From: Bacteroidales bacterium
GTDB lineage: Bacteria > Bacteroidota > Bacteroidia > Bacteroidales > Muribaculaceae
Assembly (NCBI GenBank): GCA_004557385.1
Contig: SFEA01000005.1
Location: 1 to 64,000 of the forward strand
Direction of reading: 5' to 3'
DNA: 64,000 nucleotides
The translations under genes and the position numbers were made by a program. Below the pieces are notes generated by a model. It was not told where the DNA came from. It saw nothing but the letters and a program-made list of their open reading frames with translations, and ran no database searches. Shown here piece by piece: positions 7,120-16,042 of the stretch. Numbering within the stretch: the first letter of the stretch is position 1; every line of letters begins with the position of its first letter.

Positions 7120-10100
7120 TTACATGCCCAAGTCCTTGAGTGTGCGCGGTGCAGGTGTTCCGGGCAGAGGCTTGCGCTGCTTGAGTTGCTCAAGAAGCAC
7201 CTCAACGGCTTTGATGAGTTGTTGGTCCTCACCGGCAAATTCGCGTGCAGGGTCGTTGTCGATTACGATGTCGGGGTCAACGCCGTGGTTCTCAACAATC
7301 CAGTTGCCGCGAGTGTCGTAGTTGGTGAAGAATGGAACGCGAATGTCGGTGCCGTCGATATACGGCAGCGAACCCGAAATGCCTATGATGCCGCCCCACG
7401 AGCGGGTGCCGATTACGGTGCCTATTTTATTCTCCTTGAAGCTCCACGGGAAGAGGTCGCCGTCGCTTGCCGAATATTTGTTTACGAGCAGAGCCTTGGG
7501 GCCGTAGTGAGTCTTGTCGGGGACAATGCCGTTTAGGCTTCTGCCGCGATACATTGTCATGCGGTAGGGGCGACGCAGCAGGCGTTCGATTACCATTGGC
7601 GAGATGTTTCCGCCTCCATTGGCGCGGTCGTCGATGATGAGCGCTTCTTTGTCGACTTGAGGATAGTAGTAACGGGCAAATTCGTTCAATCCTTCAGGAC
7701 CCATGTCGGGGATGTAGATGTAGCCGATTCGTCCGCCCGACAGCTTGTTCACCGTGGCGATGTTGCGTTGAATCCATTCGTAGTGAACAAGTGGATATTC
7801 GTCGCTGATGGGTTTCACCACCACTTTTCGGCCGCCTTCGGCCGCTGTGGTGTTGATGGTGAGTTCGGTGAGCACGTCGGCGCAGCCATCGAGCAGCGAA
7901 TAGATGTTGCCGGTGGTGGCAGTCGACACGCCATTAACGGCGGTGATGTAGTCGCCCACTTTTATGTTCAAGCCTTGGTCGAGCAGAGGCGAGCGCAGCG
8001 AAGCGCGGTCGGGTGCTCCGGCATATATTTTTTCGATGCGGAAATATTTGCCTTCGGGCTTGAGAACGGCGCCAAGCATGCCGGTGTAGCTTCGGCGTGG
8101 CGTGATTTCGTCGCCGCCGTCAACATAGGCATGACCGCAGGCAAGTTCGCTAATCATTCCGCCTATCACGTATGTGAGGTCGAGGCGATTCTTCACGTAG
8201 GGCAGGAGTTGTGCGTAGCGGTCGCGAATGGCTTTCCAGTCAACGCCGTGCATGTTTTCGAGGTAGAAACCGTCGCGGAAGGCACGCCAAGCCTCATCGA
8301 AAATCTGAGCCCATTCTTCGCTGTAGTTGATTGTGCAATACAGGTTGCTCATGTCAACGGCGTTGTCGAGGTTTGCCTTGCCATGAGGCATGTCGATGAC
8401 ATACAGTTCCGAGCCTTTGCGAATGGCAGCTTTCTTGAAGTCGTACGACGGGAAGATGTAGGCATTCGTGGCAATGGTTTCGATGCTTTGTTTTGCAATG
8501 TTGTAGGCATAGGCGCCGTTGCGCGAGTTGTAGTAGATGGTTTTGCCGTCGCTTGTGATGGCAAAGTATCTGCCGGTGCCGATGCCGGGTACGCGAATTA
8601 TGCGCGAAGTGATGCCGTCGACGTCAATCGTGATTGAGTTGTCGGGCTTCTCGGCTTGCTTGGCGTTTTTCTTGCCTTTTTTGGTGTCGGCGGGTTTGGC
8701 AGCTTCGGCATCATGCTTGGCGCTGCTTTCGCCATTTTCGTAGAGGAATGGCGAAGGGGTGCTCTTGGCAAGAGGCACCAGATAGATGCCTTCCATTTCG
8801 CGGTAAGCAAAGTTCCATTCCACCGAACTATAGATGGGGTTGAAGTCGCGTGCCGAGGTGAAAATCAGATATTTTCCGTCGCTGCTGAATTCGGGTGCTG
8901 ATGAGTCGTACCAGCGTTCGGTTACGGCATATTCCTTGCCTTGAGCAATTGAATAGAGATAAATCACGCCAAACTCGTTGCTTTGTGTGCGAGTGTAGGC
9001 AAGCCATTTGCTGTCGGGCGAGAACACCGGCAGGGTGATTTCGCTCACTGAGTCTTGCACAATGGTGCGCTTGGTTTTGGTGGCTACGTTAACAAGCACC
9101 ACGCGGTTTCGGCGGTCGGTGTAGACAATTGTGCGGTCGTCGTTGCTCCAGGTGAAATCGCGGATATAGGTGTCGTTGTCCGAGGTGAGTTGCGTTTTGT
9201 TAGCACCGTCGGCATCGCAAATCCACAGTTCGGTTTCGCCGGTGACGTCGCTGATATAGCCAATTTTATCGCCTTTTCTATTCCATTCGGCTTCGCGCTC
9301 GTGCACGCCCGAAGTGCTGGTGAGGTTGCGCGTAACGCCCTTATCAACCGGCACGTCGAACACGTCGCCGCGGGCGCTTACTGCCAGACGTTTGCCGTCG
9401 GCTGAGAGGTCAGCTTCGGTGATAAAGCGTTTCACGTTGCGGCGCTCGGTGCGGGCAAAGATGTCCTCGCTGTTGAGGTTGATTGTCACTTTGCTGTATT
9501 TCTTTGTGGCAGGGTCGAGAGTGTAGATGTATCCGCCGTTTTCAAACACTATCTTGCCGCCTCCGCAGCTCGGAAACTTAACGTCGAACTCGGTGAAGTT
9601 GGTAACTTGACTGGTTTGACGGGTTTTGGTGTTGTAAACAAACAGGTTCATGCGTTCGGTGCGGTCGCTTGCGAAATAAATTTCATCGCCAATCCACATC
9701 GGGAACACGTCCTGAGCCACGTTGTTAGTTATGTTTTGCACTTTCTTTGTGGCAGGGTCGTAAATCCATATATCGTCAGCCATGCCGCCTTTGTAGTGCT
9801 TCCAAGTGCGGAATTCGCGCATCACGCGGTTGTAGGCAAACAGTTTGCCGTCGGGCGAGTAGCAGCAGAAACCGCCTTCGGGCAGGGGAATTTCGGTAGC
9901 CATGCCGCCGTCGGTTGGGGCAATCCATAGTTTGCCGTCGAATCCGTCGCCAATGCGGTTGCGATACACCACGCCTTTGCCGTCGCGGGTCCATGTCATG
10001 GTGATGTTGTTAGGGCCCATACGGTCGCCCATGTCGTCGCGCGAGTTGGTTGCTGTGTAGGTGATGCGTCGTGGGCTTCCGCCGTGCGATGGCATGAGGT

Positions 10101-10362
10101 AAACCTCGGTGTTGCCGTCGTATTGGGCTGTGAACGCTATTGTGTTGCCGTCGGGCGAATAGCGTGCAAACATTTCGTATCCTTCGTGCGAAGTCAAACG
10201 GCTTGCAGTGCCGCCTGTGATGGGCACGGTGTAGATGTCGCCGGCATAGGAGAATGCCAATTCGGTGCCGTTGGTGGCAGGAAAGCGCAGCAGGCGTGCC
10301 TCGTCGGCATTAGCTGTGAACATTGCACCCGCTGCCAATATGGTTATGATAGATTTTTTCAT
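7120..10362 (-). CDS. Tricorn-like S41 protease (copy A, intact active site)
   Basis: 1080 residues with a signal peptide ending near TANA-DEA, so exported. In order: WD40/TolB-like beta-propeller blades with repeated SPDGN or SPDGK motifs (about 35-540), a Lys/Ala-rich linker near 570, a second part, a PDZ domain (about 760-850) and a C-terminal S41 protease domain. The active site looks complete: CGHAY (His near 742), YSASDGD (nucleophile Ser near 965) and VENHGVDPD (Glu near 1023). Tricorn proteins cut peptides released by other proteases. The gene starts 25 bp after nfnB on the same strand, so co-transcription is likely. A paralogue lies at 40473-43730. Confidence 0.88.
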   Translation of the reverse strand: MKKSIITILAAGAMFTANADEARLLRFPATNGTELAFSYAGDIYTVPITGGTASRLTSHEGYEMFARYSPDGNTIAFTAQYDGNTEVYLMPSHGGSPRRITYTATNSRDDMGDRMGPNNITMTWTRDGKGVVYRNRIGDGFDGKLWIAPTDGGMATEIPLPEGGFCCYSPDGKLFAYNRVMREFRTWKHYKGGMADDIWIYDPATKKVQNITNNVAQDVFPMWIGDEIYFASDRTERMNLFVYNTKTRQTSQVTNFTEFDVKFPSCGGGKIVFENGGYIYTLDPATKKYSKVTINLNSEDIFARTERRNVKRFITEADLSADGKRLAVSARGDVFDVPVDKGVTRNLTSTSGVHEREAEWNRKGDKIGYISDVTGETELWICDADGANKTQLTSDNDTYIRDFTWSNDDRTIVYTDRRNRVVLVNVATKTKRTIVQDSVSEITLPVFSPDSKWLAYTRTQSNEFGVIYLYSIAQGKEYAVTERWYDSSAPEFSSDGKYLIFTSARDFNPIYSSVEWNFAYREMEGIYLVPLAKSTPSPFLYENGESSAKHDAEAAKPADTKKGKKNAKQAEKPDNSITIDVDGITSRIIRVPGIGTGRYFAITSDGKTIYYNSRNGAYAYNIAKQSIETIATNAYIFPSYDFKKAAIRKGSELYVIDMPHGKANLDNAVDMSNLYCTINYSEEWAQIFDEAWRAFRDGFYLENMHGVDWKAIRDRYAQLLPYVKNRLDLTYVIGGMISELACGHAYVDGGDEITPRRSYTGMLGAVLKPEGKYFRIEKIYAGAPDRASLRSPLLDQGLNIKVGDYITAVNGVSTATTGNIYSLLDGCADVLTELTINTTAAEGGRKVVVKPISDEYPLVHYEWIQRNIATVNKLSGGRIGYIYIPDMGPEGLNEFARYYYPQVDKEALIIDDRANGGGNISPMVIERLLRRPYRMTMYRGRSLNGIVPDKTHYGPKALLVNKYSASDGDLFPWSFKENKIGTVIGTRSWGGIIGISGSLPYIDGTDIRVPFFTNYDTRGNWIVENHGVDPDIVIDNDPAREFAGEDQQLIKAVEVLLEQLKQRKPLPGTPAPRTLKDLGM

Positions 10363-10386
10363 TTGTTGATGTATTAGTTGTTTTTG

Positions 10387-11853
10387 TTATTTCGAAAGTG
10401 CTTGGTGCATGTGTTGTGCAGCACGGCGTCCGTCGCCCATCGCCAGAATCACGGTAGCACCGCCGCGCACGATGTCGCCACCGGCATAGATGTCGGTGAT
10501 TGACGATTGCATCGATGTTTCGTCGACCACGATGGTGCCGCGTTTGCTCACCTCGAGTCCGGTTATTGAGTTTGGCACGATAGGGTTAGGCGAAACGCCC
10601 ACGCTCACAATCACCAGGTCGACAGGAATATCCTTGATAGCGCCTTCGATTGGCACCGGCGAGCGGCGTCCCGAGGCGTCGGGTTCGCCCAACTGCATTT
10701 GCTGCAGGCGCATGGTGCACACGCGGCCTTTTTCGTCGCCCAGATATTCAATTGGGTTGTGCAGGGTGAGGAATTCAACGCCTTCTTCGCGGGCGTGCTT
10801 CACTTCCTCGGCGCGAGCCGGCATTTCGGCGTCGCTGCGGCGATACACCAACATGGCTTTTTCGGCGCCCATGCGAAGGGCAGTGCGCACCGAGTCCATT
10901 GCTGTGTTTCCGCCGCCTATGATTGCCACGCGCTTGCCTTGCATCACGGGGGTGTCGTAGCCCTCGCGTCCGGCACCCATGAGGTTGACGCGTGTGAGAT
11001 ATTCGTTGCTCGACATCACGCCGCCAAGGTTTTCGCCGGGGATGTTCATGAATCGGGGCAGACCGGCGCCCGATGCCACGAAGATTCCCTTAAAGCCCAT
11101 TTGGTGAAGGTCGTCGTAGGTGATGGTTTTGCCCACTATGCAGTCCTTTTGAAATTCCACGCCCATTTGCCTTAGAGCATCAATTTCGGTGTCGACAACG
11201 CTGTTTGGCAGGCGAAATTCGGGAATGCCGTATTTCAGCACGCCGCCTATTTCGTGCAGCGCTTCGAACACGGTCACCGAGTAGCCTAATTTTGACATAT
11301 CGCCGGCAAACGACAGTCCGCACGGACCGCTGCCAATCACAGCCACCTTCACGCCCAGGCTGGGTGCGCATTGGGCAGGTTTCGAAAGCCCGTTGGTGCG
11401 CACATAGTCGCTGGCAAAGCGCTCAAGATAGCCGATAGCCACCGGTTGACCTTGCATCTTCAGGTGGATGCAACGGCTTTCGCATTGCTTTTCCTGCGGG
11501 CAAACGCGTCCGCACACTGCCGGCAAAGCGCTCGTTTGGCGCAGTGTGGCAGCGGCTTCTTCGATGTTGCCTCGCTCGATGTTTTTAATGAACCCCGGGA
11601 TGTCGATGCCCACCGGGCAGCCGGTTACGCATTGCGGGTTAGGGCAGTCGAGGCATCGTTGTGCCTCCTGCATAGCCATTTCTTTGGTGATGCCTTGATT
11701 GACTTCGTCGTTGCAAGTTATGCGGTAGTCGGGCGCGAGTTCGGGCATCTTCACGCGTGGGATGGCAGTGCGCATCTTGGGCGAGAGGCTGCGTCGGAGT
11801 TCTTCGCGCCATTGTTGGTTTCGAGAGGTGGATGGTGTAGTCACGTTGTCCAT
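10387..11853 (-). CDS. nfnB: NfnB-like NADPH-dependent oxidoreductase (GltD-type flavoprotein)
   Basis: 488 residues from the ATG at 11853, 8 nt after GAAAGGA; an upstream TTG is possible but unlikely. It begins with a GltD-type ferredoxin fold with two Cys clusters (CLDCPNPQCVTGCP near 75 and CGRVCPQEKQCESRC near 114) for [4Fe-4S] centres. Then come an FAD site (VIGSGPCGLSFA) and an NADPH site (IIGGGNTAMDSVRTALR). Alone it would be called glutamate synthase small subunit. But no large subunit is present and the SudB/PyrK-like partner sits just upstream, so NfnAB, the electron-bifurcating NADH/ferredoxin:NADP+ transhydrogenase, is the better call. Confidence 0.82.
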   Translation of the reverse strand: MDNVTTPSTSRNQQWREELRRSLSPKMRTAIPRVKMPELAPDYRITCNDEVNQGITKEMAMQEAQRCLDCPNPQCVTGCPVGIDIPGFIKNIERGNIEEAAATLRQTSALPAVCGRVCPQEKQCESRCIHLKMQGQPVAIGYLERFASDYVRTNGLSKPAQCAPSLGVKVAVIGSGPCGLSFAGDMSKLGYSVTVFEALHEIGGVLKYGIPEFRLPNSVVDTEIDALRQMGVEFQKDCIVGKTITYDDLHQMGFKGIFVASGAGLPRFMNIPGENLGGVMSSNEYLTRVNLMGAGREGYDTPVMQGKRVAIIGGGNTAMDSVRTALRMGAEKAMLVYRRSDAEMPARAEEVKHAREEGVEFLTLHNPIEYLGDEKGRVCTMRLQQMQLGEPDASGRRSPVPIEGAIKDIPVDLVIVSVGVSPNPIVPNSITGLEVSKRGTIVVDETSMQSSITDIYAGGDIVRGGATVILAMGDGRRAAQHMHQALSK

Positions 11854-11970
11854 GTTTTTATATCCTTTCAAAAAAAATATATTCGGTTTTCAGTAGATTT
11901 GTTTGTTGTAATTGCCGAGGGCGGCGCTGTGCTTGGGGTGTTGTATAGCATAAGCCGTCAGCCCAGGCAA

Positions 11971-12750
11971 TTAATATTGCTTGAGACGCTGCATCAGTCC
12001 GTCGAAGTCCACTTGATGAGCATCGAATTCCGGACCTTCAACGCAAACAAAGCGAGTGCGTCCGCCAACGTTCACGCGGCAGGCGCCGCACATGCCCGTT
12101 CCGTCAACCATCACAGCGTTGAGCGAGCACTCGGTGGGAATGTCGTATTTCTTGGTGAGCAGAGCCACGAATTTCATCATAATAGCCGGACCGATAGTTT
12201 CCACGCGGTCCACTTTTTCGCGTTGAATCACCTGCTCAACGCCGGCGGTTACGAGACCCTTTGTGCCATACGAGCCGTCGTCGGTCATGATAATCACCTC
12301 GTCGCTGCTTTCGCGCACCTCTTTTTCGAGGATGATGAGGTCCTTGGTGCGAGCAGCAAGCACGCTAATCACGCGGTTTCCGGCAGCCTTAAGGGCGCGA
12401 ATGATGGGCAGCAGAGGAGCTACACCCACGCCGCCGCCACAGCACACCACAGTGCCGTAGTTGGCTATCTTTGTGGCTTGTCCCAACGGACCTACCACAT
12501 CGGTGAGGCAGTCGCCCACGCCCAGTGCACAAATCTTTTTCGTCGATTCGCCCACAGCTTGCACCACCAGCGTGATGGTGCCGCGCTCCACGTTAGCATC
12601 GGCAATGGTCAGCGGAATGCGTTCGCCGTGTTCGCCACAGCGCACAATCACAAAATGTCCTGCCTTGCGGCTGCGGGCTATCAGCGGCGCCTCTACTTCC
12701 AGCTTCACCACTGCGTTCGAAAAATGTTCTTTGTTCACTATCCTGTTCAT
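11971..12750 (-). CDS. nfnA: NfnA-like FAD/NAD-binding, [2Fe-2S] subunit
   Basis: 259 residues, the usual size for the sulfide/dihydroorotate dehydrogenase-like FAD/NAD subunit. The N-terminal half is a ferredoxin-reductase FAD domain. The middle has GGGVGVAPLLP for NAD binding. The C-terminus has CSLNAVMVDGTGMCGACRV followed by a later Cys (RFVCVEGPEF), the [2Fe-2S] ligands of PyrK/NfnA proteins. It precedes nfnB with a 117-bp gap. Together they would move electrons between NADH, ferredoxin and NADP+ in the cytoplasm. The start follows an AGAAAGGAAAAAAG stretch. Confidence 0.85.
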   Translation of the reverse strand: MNRIVNKEHFSNAVVKLEVEAPLIARSRKAGHFVIVRCGEHGERIPLTIADANVERGTITLVVQAVGESTKKICALGVGDCLTDVVGPLGQATKIANYGTVVCCGGGVGVAPLLPIIRALKAAGNRVISVLAARTKDLIILEKEVRESSDEVIIMTDDGSYGTKGLVTAGVEQVIQREKVDRVETIGPAIMMKFVALLTKKYDIPTECSLNAVMVDGTGMCGACRVNVGGRTRFVCVEGPEFDAHQVDFDGLMQRLKQY

Positions 12751-12870
12751 CTTTTTTCCTTTCTTTCTCTTTTGGGGTTATAATAACTAATATTGCGATA
12801 AAATTACAAAAAAATAGCCTAATACGCAACCAATTGCTGCAATACTCGGCTTTTTGATTATAATTTACTA

Positions 12871-12902
12871 CAAAAAAGCACCTCGAAATCACTTCGCGGT
12901 GC
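12871..12902 (-). terminator. Rho-independent terminator upstream of nfnA
   Basis: On the minus strand GCACC-CGAAG pairs with the matching TTTCG-GGTGC across a short loop, then TTTTTTG. It could end read-through from the efflux operon or end a short transcript started at 13144-13173. Confidence 0.65.
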
Positions 12903-13137
12903 CCTAGGAAAAAAATAGTATGAATAAAATGTGGTATTAGGGTTAACTTTTATCTTTTATATGCATGCCCGGCAGATGACGTTTGTTTTGCAATTGGCAT
13001 CTTACGCCGATAACGCATTGTTTATATCAATTTAATATTTTAATATTCAGTATGTCAAACTATGGTCAAGAAGCCGTTTTGCAACTGTTATATTGTGCAA
13101 ATATGTGCGCAAAATCGACCACTTTTGCATTGCATTG
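12871..13137 (-). ncRNA. Candidate small RNA between the efflux operon and nfnA
   Basis: The 480-bp gap between nfnA and the MFS gene has no open frame of note. It holds a complete Bacteroidota promoter (13144-13173, minus) and a terminator (12871-12902, minus), so a transcript of roughly 265 nt is predicted. I cannot assign it to a known RNA family. It could instead be a long attenuated leader of nfnA. Confidence 0.35.
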
Positions 13138-13143
13138 ACAACA

Positions 13144-13173
13144 CAAAGATAATACTATTTTTTAAAACGACAA
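13144..13173 (-). promoter_or_regulatory. Promoter TTG-N19-TATCTTTG
   Basis: On the minus strand TTG (13171-13173), 19 bp, then TATCTTTG (13144-13151), an excellent match to the Bacteroidota sigma consensus. It points toward nfnA, 390 bp away, with a terminator between. Confidence 0.6.
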
Positions 13174-13231
13174 AAAAATAATTATCTCTGAACGCAAGTT
13201 TTGGCATAGATGTTGCCATTGTATTACATTT

Positions 13232-14905
13232 CTAATTCTCCATTTTGGTTAGATACTCGCGGGTGTCGTGCGAGATGTCGCGTTTTTTCCACGGCACAAG
13301 CACGGTGACGAGTGCGCAGATGATGCATGCGTATACGGTCCACCCAGCCATTTCTTTCACAGCCGACAGGGTGGCTTGAACCTGCACTTTGCCTTTGGTG
13401 GAAATGGCTGCCATTTCCTCAGCCTCGGTAACGCTCTTGCCTTGATACATCATTCCGCGGCGCGTCTGCTCGTAGGATTGCACGGCTTCGATGTTTGTGC
13501 GGTCGTAGTCGTGGGCGTAGCGGGTTACATAGTATTGCTGGCGCTGTTGCAGCACATTGCTGTAGAGAGCCGAGCCGATGCCCGGAGCAATGACCATGCG
13601 CACCGAGAGCATGATGCATACCCATGTGGACATATACTTAAACGGCATGCGCTGGTTGGCATACACAGCGGTGAGCGAGTAGAGCAGCATCATGCCGGTG
13701 GCACGAATAATCACCGGCCATTTCATGTGCTCGTAGAGCCCCTGCGTTTGCACCTCGAAGTACATATAAAGCGAGGCAGCGCCAATGAGCACGAATCCGA
13801 GCGAGAACAGATATTTGAGATGCACGCCCTTGCCGCCCAGAATCACGCCTATCATACAACCAAGGAAGTAGCCCACAAGCACCCAGTTGCCGAGAGTGGC
13901 GTTTTGCCAGTTGTCGATTTTCATGCCCACGCTGGTGAACACGTTCACAAACATGGCGCTGGAGTTCAACACCATGAGGAAGAAGAACAGCAATATGCCC
14001 ACTTGCACGCTGCGCAGCTTGAACACGCTCAGCAGGAAGTAGGGGCTGCGGCGTGTCCACTCAAGCCAAACAAAGAGGATGGTGAAAGCCACGCACAGCA
14101 CGGTGGCAAGCTGAATCTCGGGCGAATCATACCAGTCGAGCACTTTGCCGTAGACCATGATGTAGATGAACGAGCACATCATTCCGCTGAACACTACCAC
14201 GTTGCCGAACTTAGCAAAGTTGATGGGGAACTTCTTGCCCGGATAGCGGTGCCATGGCATGGTGATGAACAGGATGGCTATGGCGAGGAGCATTGTGCCC
14301 ATCATGAAGTAGTAGACATACTGCCACTCGTATTCATAAGCCAACCATGCGGTGAGGCATGTGCCAATCTGCCCGAGAATCATGAAGAACAGATAAATGG
14401 TGGGCATGCTCGAGCCTTTTTCCTTGTCGAGGCGGTCCCAGCCGGCTTCGTCGGTGGGGTCGTTGCCAGGCGTGATGTTTCGCGTGGCTTCCATGCCAAA
14501 AGCATATTTGATGAGCGTGAACAGGTTGCACATCATCAGCACGTTGCGCAAGAAGCCCATCACAAGGCTGCACAATGCCAGAATGAACAGACTGTCGGTT
14601 TCGGCGCAGATGTAGCTGAGCACATACATCACCGAGAAGCCAACAATAAGCATCATTTTTTCGCGTCGGATACACACCAGCTGATAGAAGAACGGCGAAA
14701 ATGCCGCCATGCCCACCGAGGTGACAAACCCGACGTATTGTATGTGTTCTGCCTGAATGCCCAACCCGCTGGTCATCTCGCCGCTGTTGGCTGAATAGAC
14801 GCCGCCAATGGTGAGGATGGGGATGAATAGAATCATCAAAAAGATGATTCCCAGGGGCTTTGGCACCCAGTTGTAGAACGGATAGTTGCGTGGATAGCTG
14901 CCCAT
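13232..14905 (-). CDS. MFS drug efflux transporter (EmrB/DHA2-like)
   Basis: 557 residues with about 14 predicted membrane helices, the DHA2 pattern. It starts 1 bp after the HlyD stop (TGATATG), so it is translationally coupled to its adaptor. The protein would export drugs or other toxic compounds from the cytoplasm using the proton gradient, through the HlyD adaptor and the TolC channel encoded upstream. A central polar loop (about 145-165, NITPGNDPTDEAGWD) is a little longer than usual. The substrate cannot be predicted. Confidence 0.88.
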   Translation of the reverse strand: MGSYPRNYPFYNWVPKPLGIIFLMILFIPILTIGGVYSANSGEMTSGLGIQAEHIQYVGFVTSVGMAAFSPFFYQLVCIRREKMMLIVGFSVMYVLSYICAETDSLFILALCSLVMGFLRNVLMMCNLFTLIKYAFGMEATRNITPGNDPTDEAGWDRLDKEKGSSMPTIYLFFMILGQIGTCLTAWLAYEYEWQYVYYFMMGTMLLAIAILFITMPWHRYPGKKFPINFAKFGNVVVFSGMMCSFIYIMVYGKVLDWYDSPEIQLATVLCVAFTILFVWLEWTRRSPYFLLSVFKLRSVQVGILLFFFLMVLNSSAMFVNVFTSVGMKIDNWQNATLGNWVLVGYFLGCMIGVILGGKGVHLKYLFSLGFVLIGAASLYMYFEVQTQGLYEHMKWPVIIRATGMMLLYSLTAVYANQRMPFKYMSTWVCIMLSVRMVIAPGIGSALYSNVLQQRQQYYVTRYAHDYDRTNIEAVQSYEQTRRGMMYQGKSVTEAEEMAAISTKGKVQVQATLSAVKEMAGWTVYACIICALVTVLVPWKKRDISHDTREYLTKMEN

Positions 14906-14906
14906 A

Positions 14907-15995
14907 TCATTTTCTTTCGGCCTTCACCACCACCATCATGCCGGCAGCGAGGCGATTGTTGTCTTCTTTGCTGAGTCCTTCGAAATCGATGCGCACAGGC
15001 ACGCGTTGCTGAATCTTCACAAAGTTGCCGGCTGAGTTGTCGGTAGGCACGAGCGAGAACTTCGAACCGGTGGCGCCTGAAATGGCTGTCACGGTGCCTT
15101 CAAACTCACGGCCGTCGAGGGCGTCGACTGTCATTCTCACCTTTTGTCCAACAAAGAGGTTCTCGATTTGAGTTTCTTTGTAATTGGCAATCACCCACTT
15201 TTGTGAGTCGGGGATGATGTAGGTGATTGTGGTTCCGGCGTTGATGTATTGACCTTCCTCGATGGCGCGTCGTCCGAGCTTGCCGTCGCATGGCGCAACC
15301 ACCACGGTGTACGACAGGTTAAGTTTAGCCATTTCGAGGGCGGCTTGGGTGCGCTCGATGGCAGCCTCGGTGTTGCCGCGGCGGGTTTGCACTTCGTTCA
15401 CGCCCGAGAGGGCAGCCTTTTGCTGACGCTTAACCGACTCCAGCTTCTCGCGGGTGGCGCGCAGCTCGGTTTGAATCTGTTCGAGCTGAATTGGGGTGGC
15501 AGCCTTGCGTTCAACAAGGTTTTTATAGCGTATTTCGTCCTTCTCGAGCTTAGCCAAGCGAATTTGAATTTCGCTAATCGACGATTCGTAAACCGAAGCC
15601 GAGTTGCGGGTGGTCACCTCGGTGGCGTTAATCACATTTTTGCCCGAGAGAGCATCTTTGAGCGATGCCTCGGCGTCCATCACGCGTATGCGATATTCGC
15701 GGTCGTCGAGCACCAGCAGCGTGTCGCCCTTCTTCACGTTTTGGTGTTCGGTGAAATACACCTTCTTAATATAACCTGTGGCGCGCACATTCACCGGCGA
15801 CAGGTATTGTTCGATTTGAGCATCGTTGCAGGTTTCGGTTTTCTTGTAGTCGAGGAAGAGCATCGACACTTTGATTACGCCCCACACCAGCACGCCCACA
15901 CCAAGCAGGCTTGCAATGATTTGGCGACGACGTTGTTTTTTGAGTTTTTGCAGACGGGTTTCGTGAGTTGCTTCACTTGCATTATTTTTTGCCAT
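14907..15995 (-). CDS. HlyD/EmrA-type membrane fusion protein
   Basis: 362 residues. One N-terminal membrane helix (about 29-50) follows a basic stretch. Then a biotinyl-lipoyl half (ATGYIKKVYF, HQNVKKGDTLLVLD), a long coiled-coil hairpin (about 105-215) and the second lipoyl half (VVAPCDGKLGRRAIEEGQYI), ending with a beta-barrel domain. It bridges the inner membrane MFS pump and the outer membrane channel. It is the middle gene of the operon. Confidence 0.92.
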   Translation of the reverse strand: MAKNNASEATHETRLQKLKKQRRRQIIASLLGVGVLVWGVIKVSMLFLDYKKTETCNDAQIEQYLSPVNVRATGYIKKVYFTEHQNVKKGDTLLVLDDREYRIRVMDAEASLKDALSGKNVINATEVTTRNSASVYESSISEIQIRLAKLEKDEIRYKNLVERKAATPIQLEQIQTELRATREKLESVKRQQKAALSGVNEVQTRRGNTEAAIERTQAALEMAKLNLSYTVVVAPCDGKLGRRAIEEGQYINAGTTITYIIPDSQKWVIANYKETQIENLFVGQKVRMTVDALDGREFEGTVTAISGATGSKFSLVPTDNSAGNFVKIQQRVPVRIDFEGLSKEDNNRLAAGMMVVVKAERK

Positions 15996-16042
15996 GACTG
16001 TTATGTTTTTTTCGGAGTGATTATTATAATTCTTTTTTGTGA

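Noticed and set aside
10387..11853. Glutamate synthase small subunit (gltD) as the name
   Set aside because: No large subunit is beside it, and the NfnA-type gene directly upstream makes NfnB more likely.
13268..14794. 508-codon open frame opposite the MFS gene (and similar long antisense frames at 7657-8637, 11371-12783, 55904-57349)
   Set aside because: They lie entirely antisense to well-supported genes, are rich in His, Arg and Ala from the reversed codon pattern and show no domain; they are shadow frames of GC-rich third positions.
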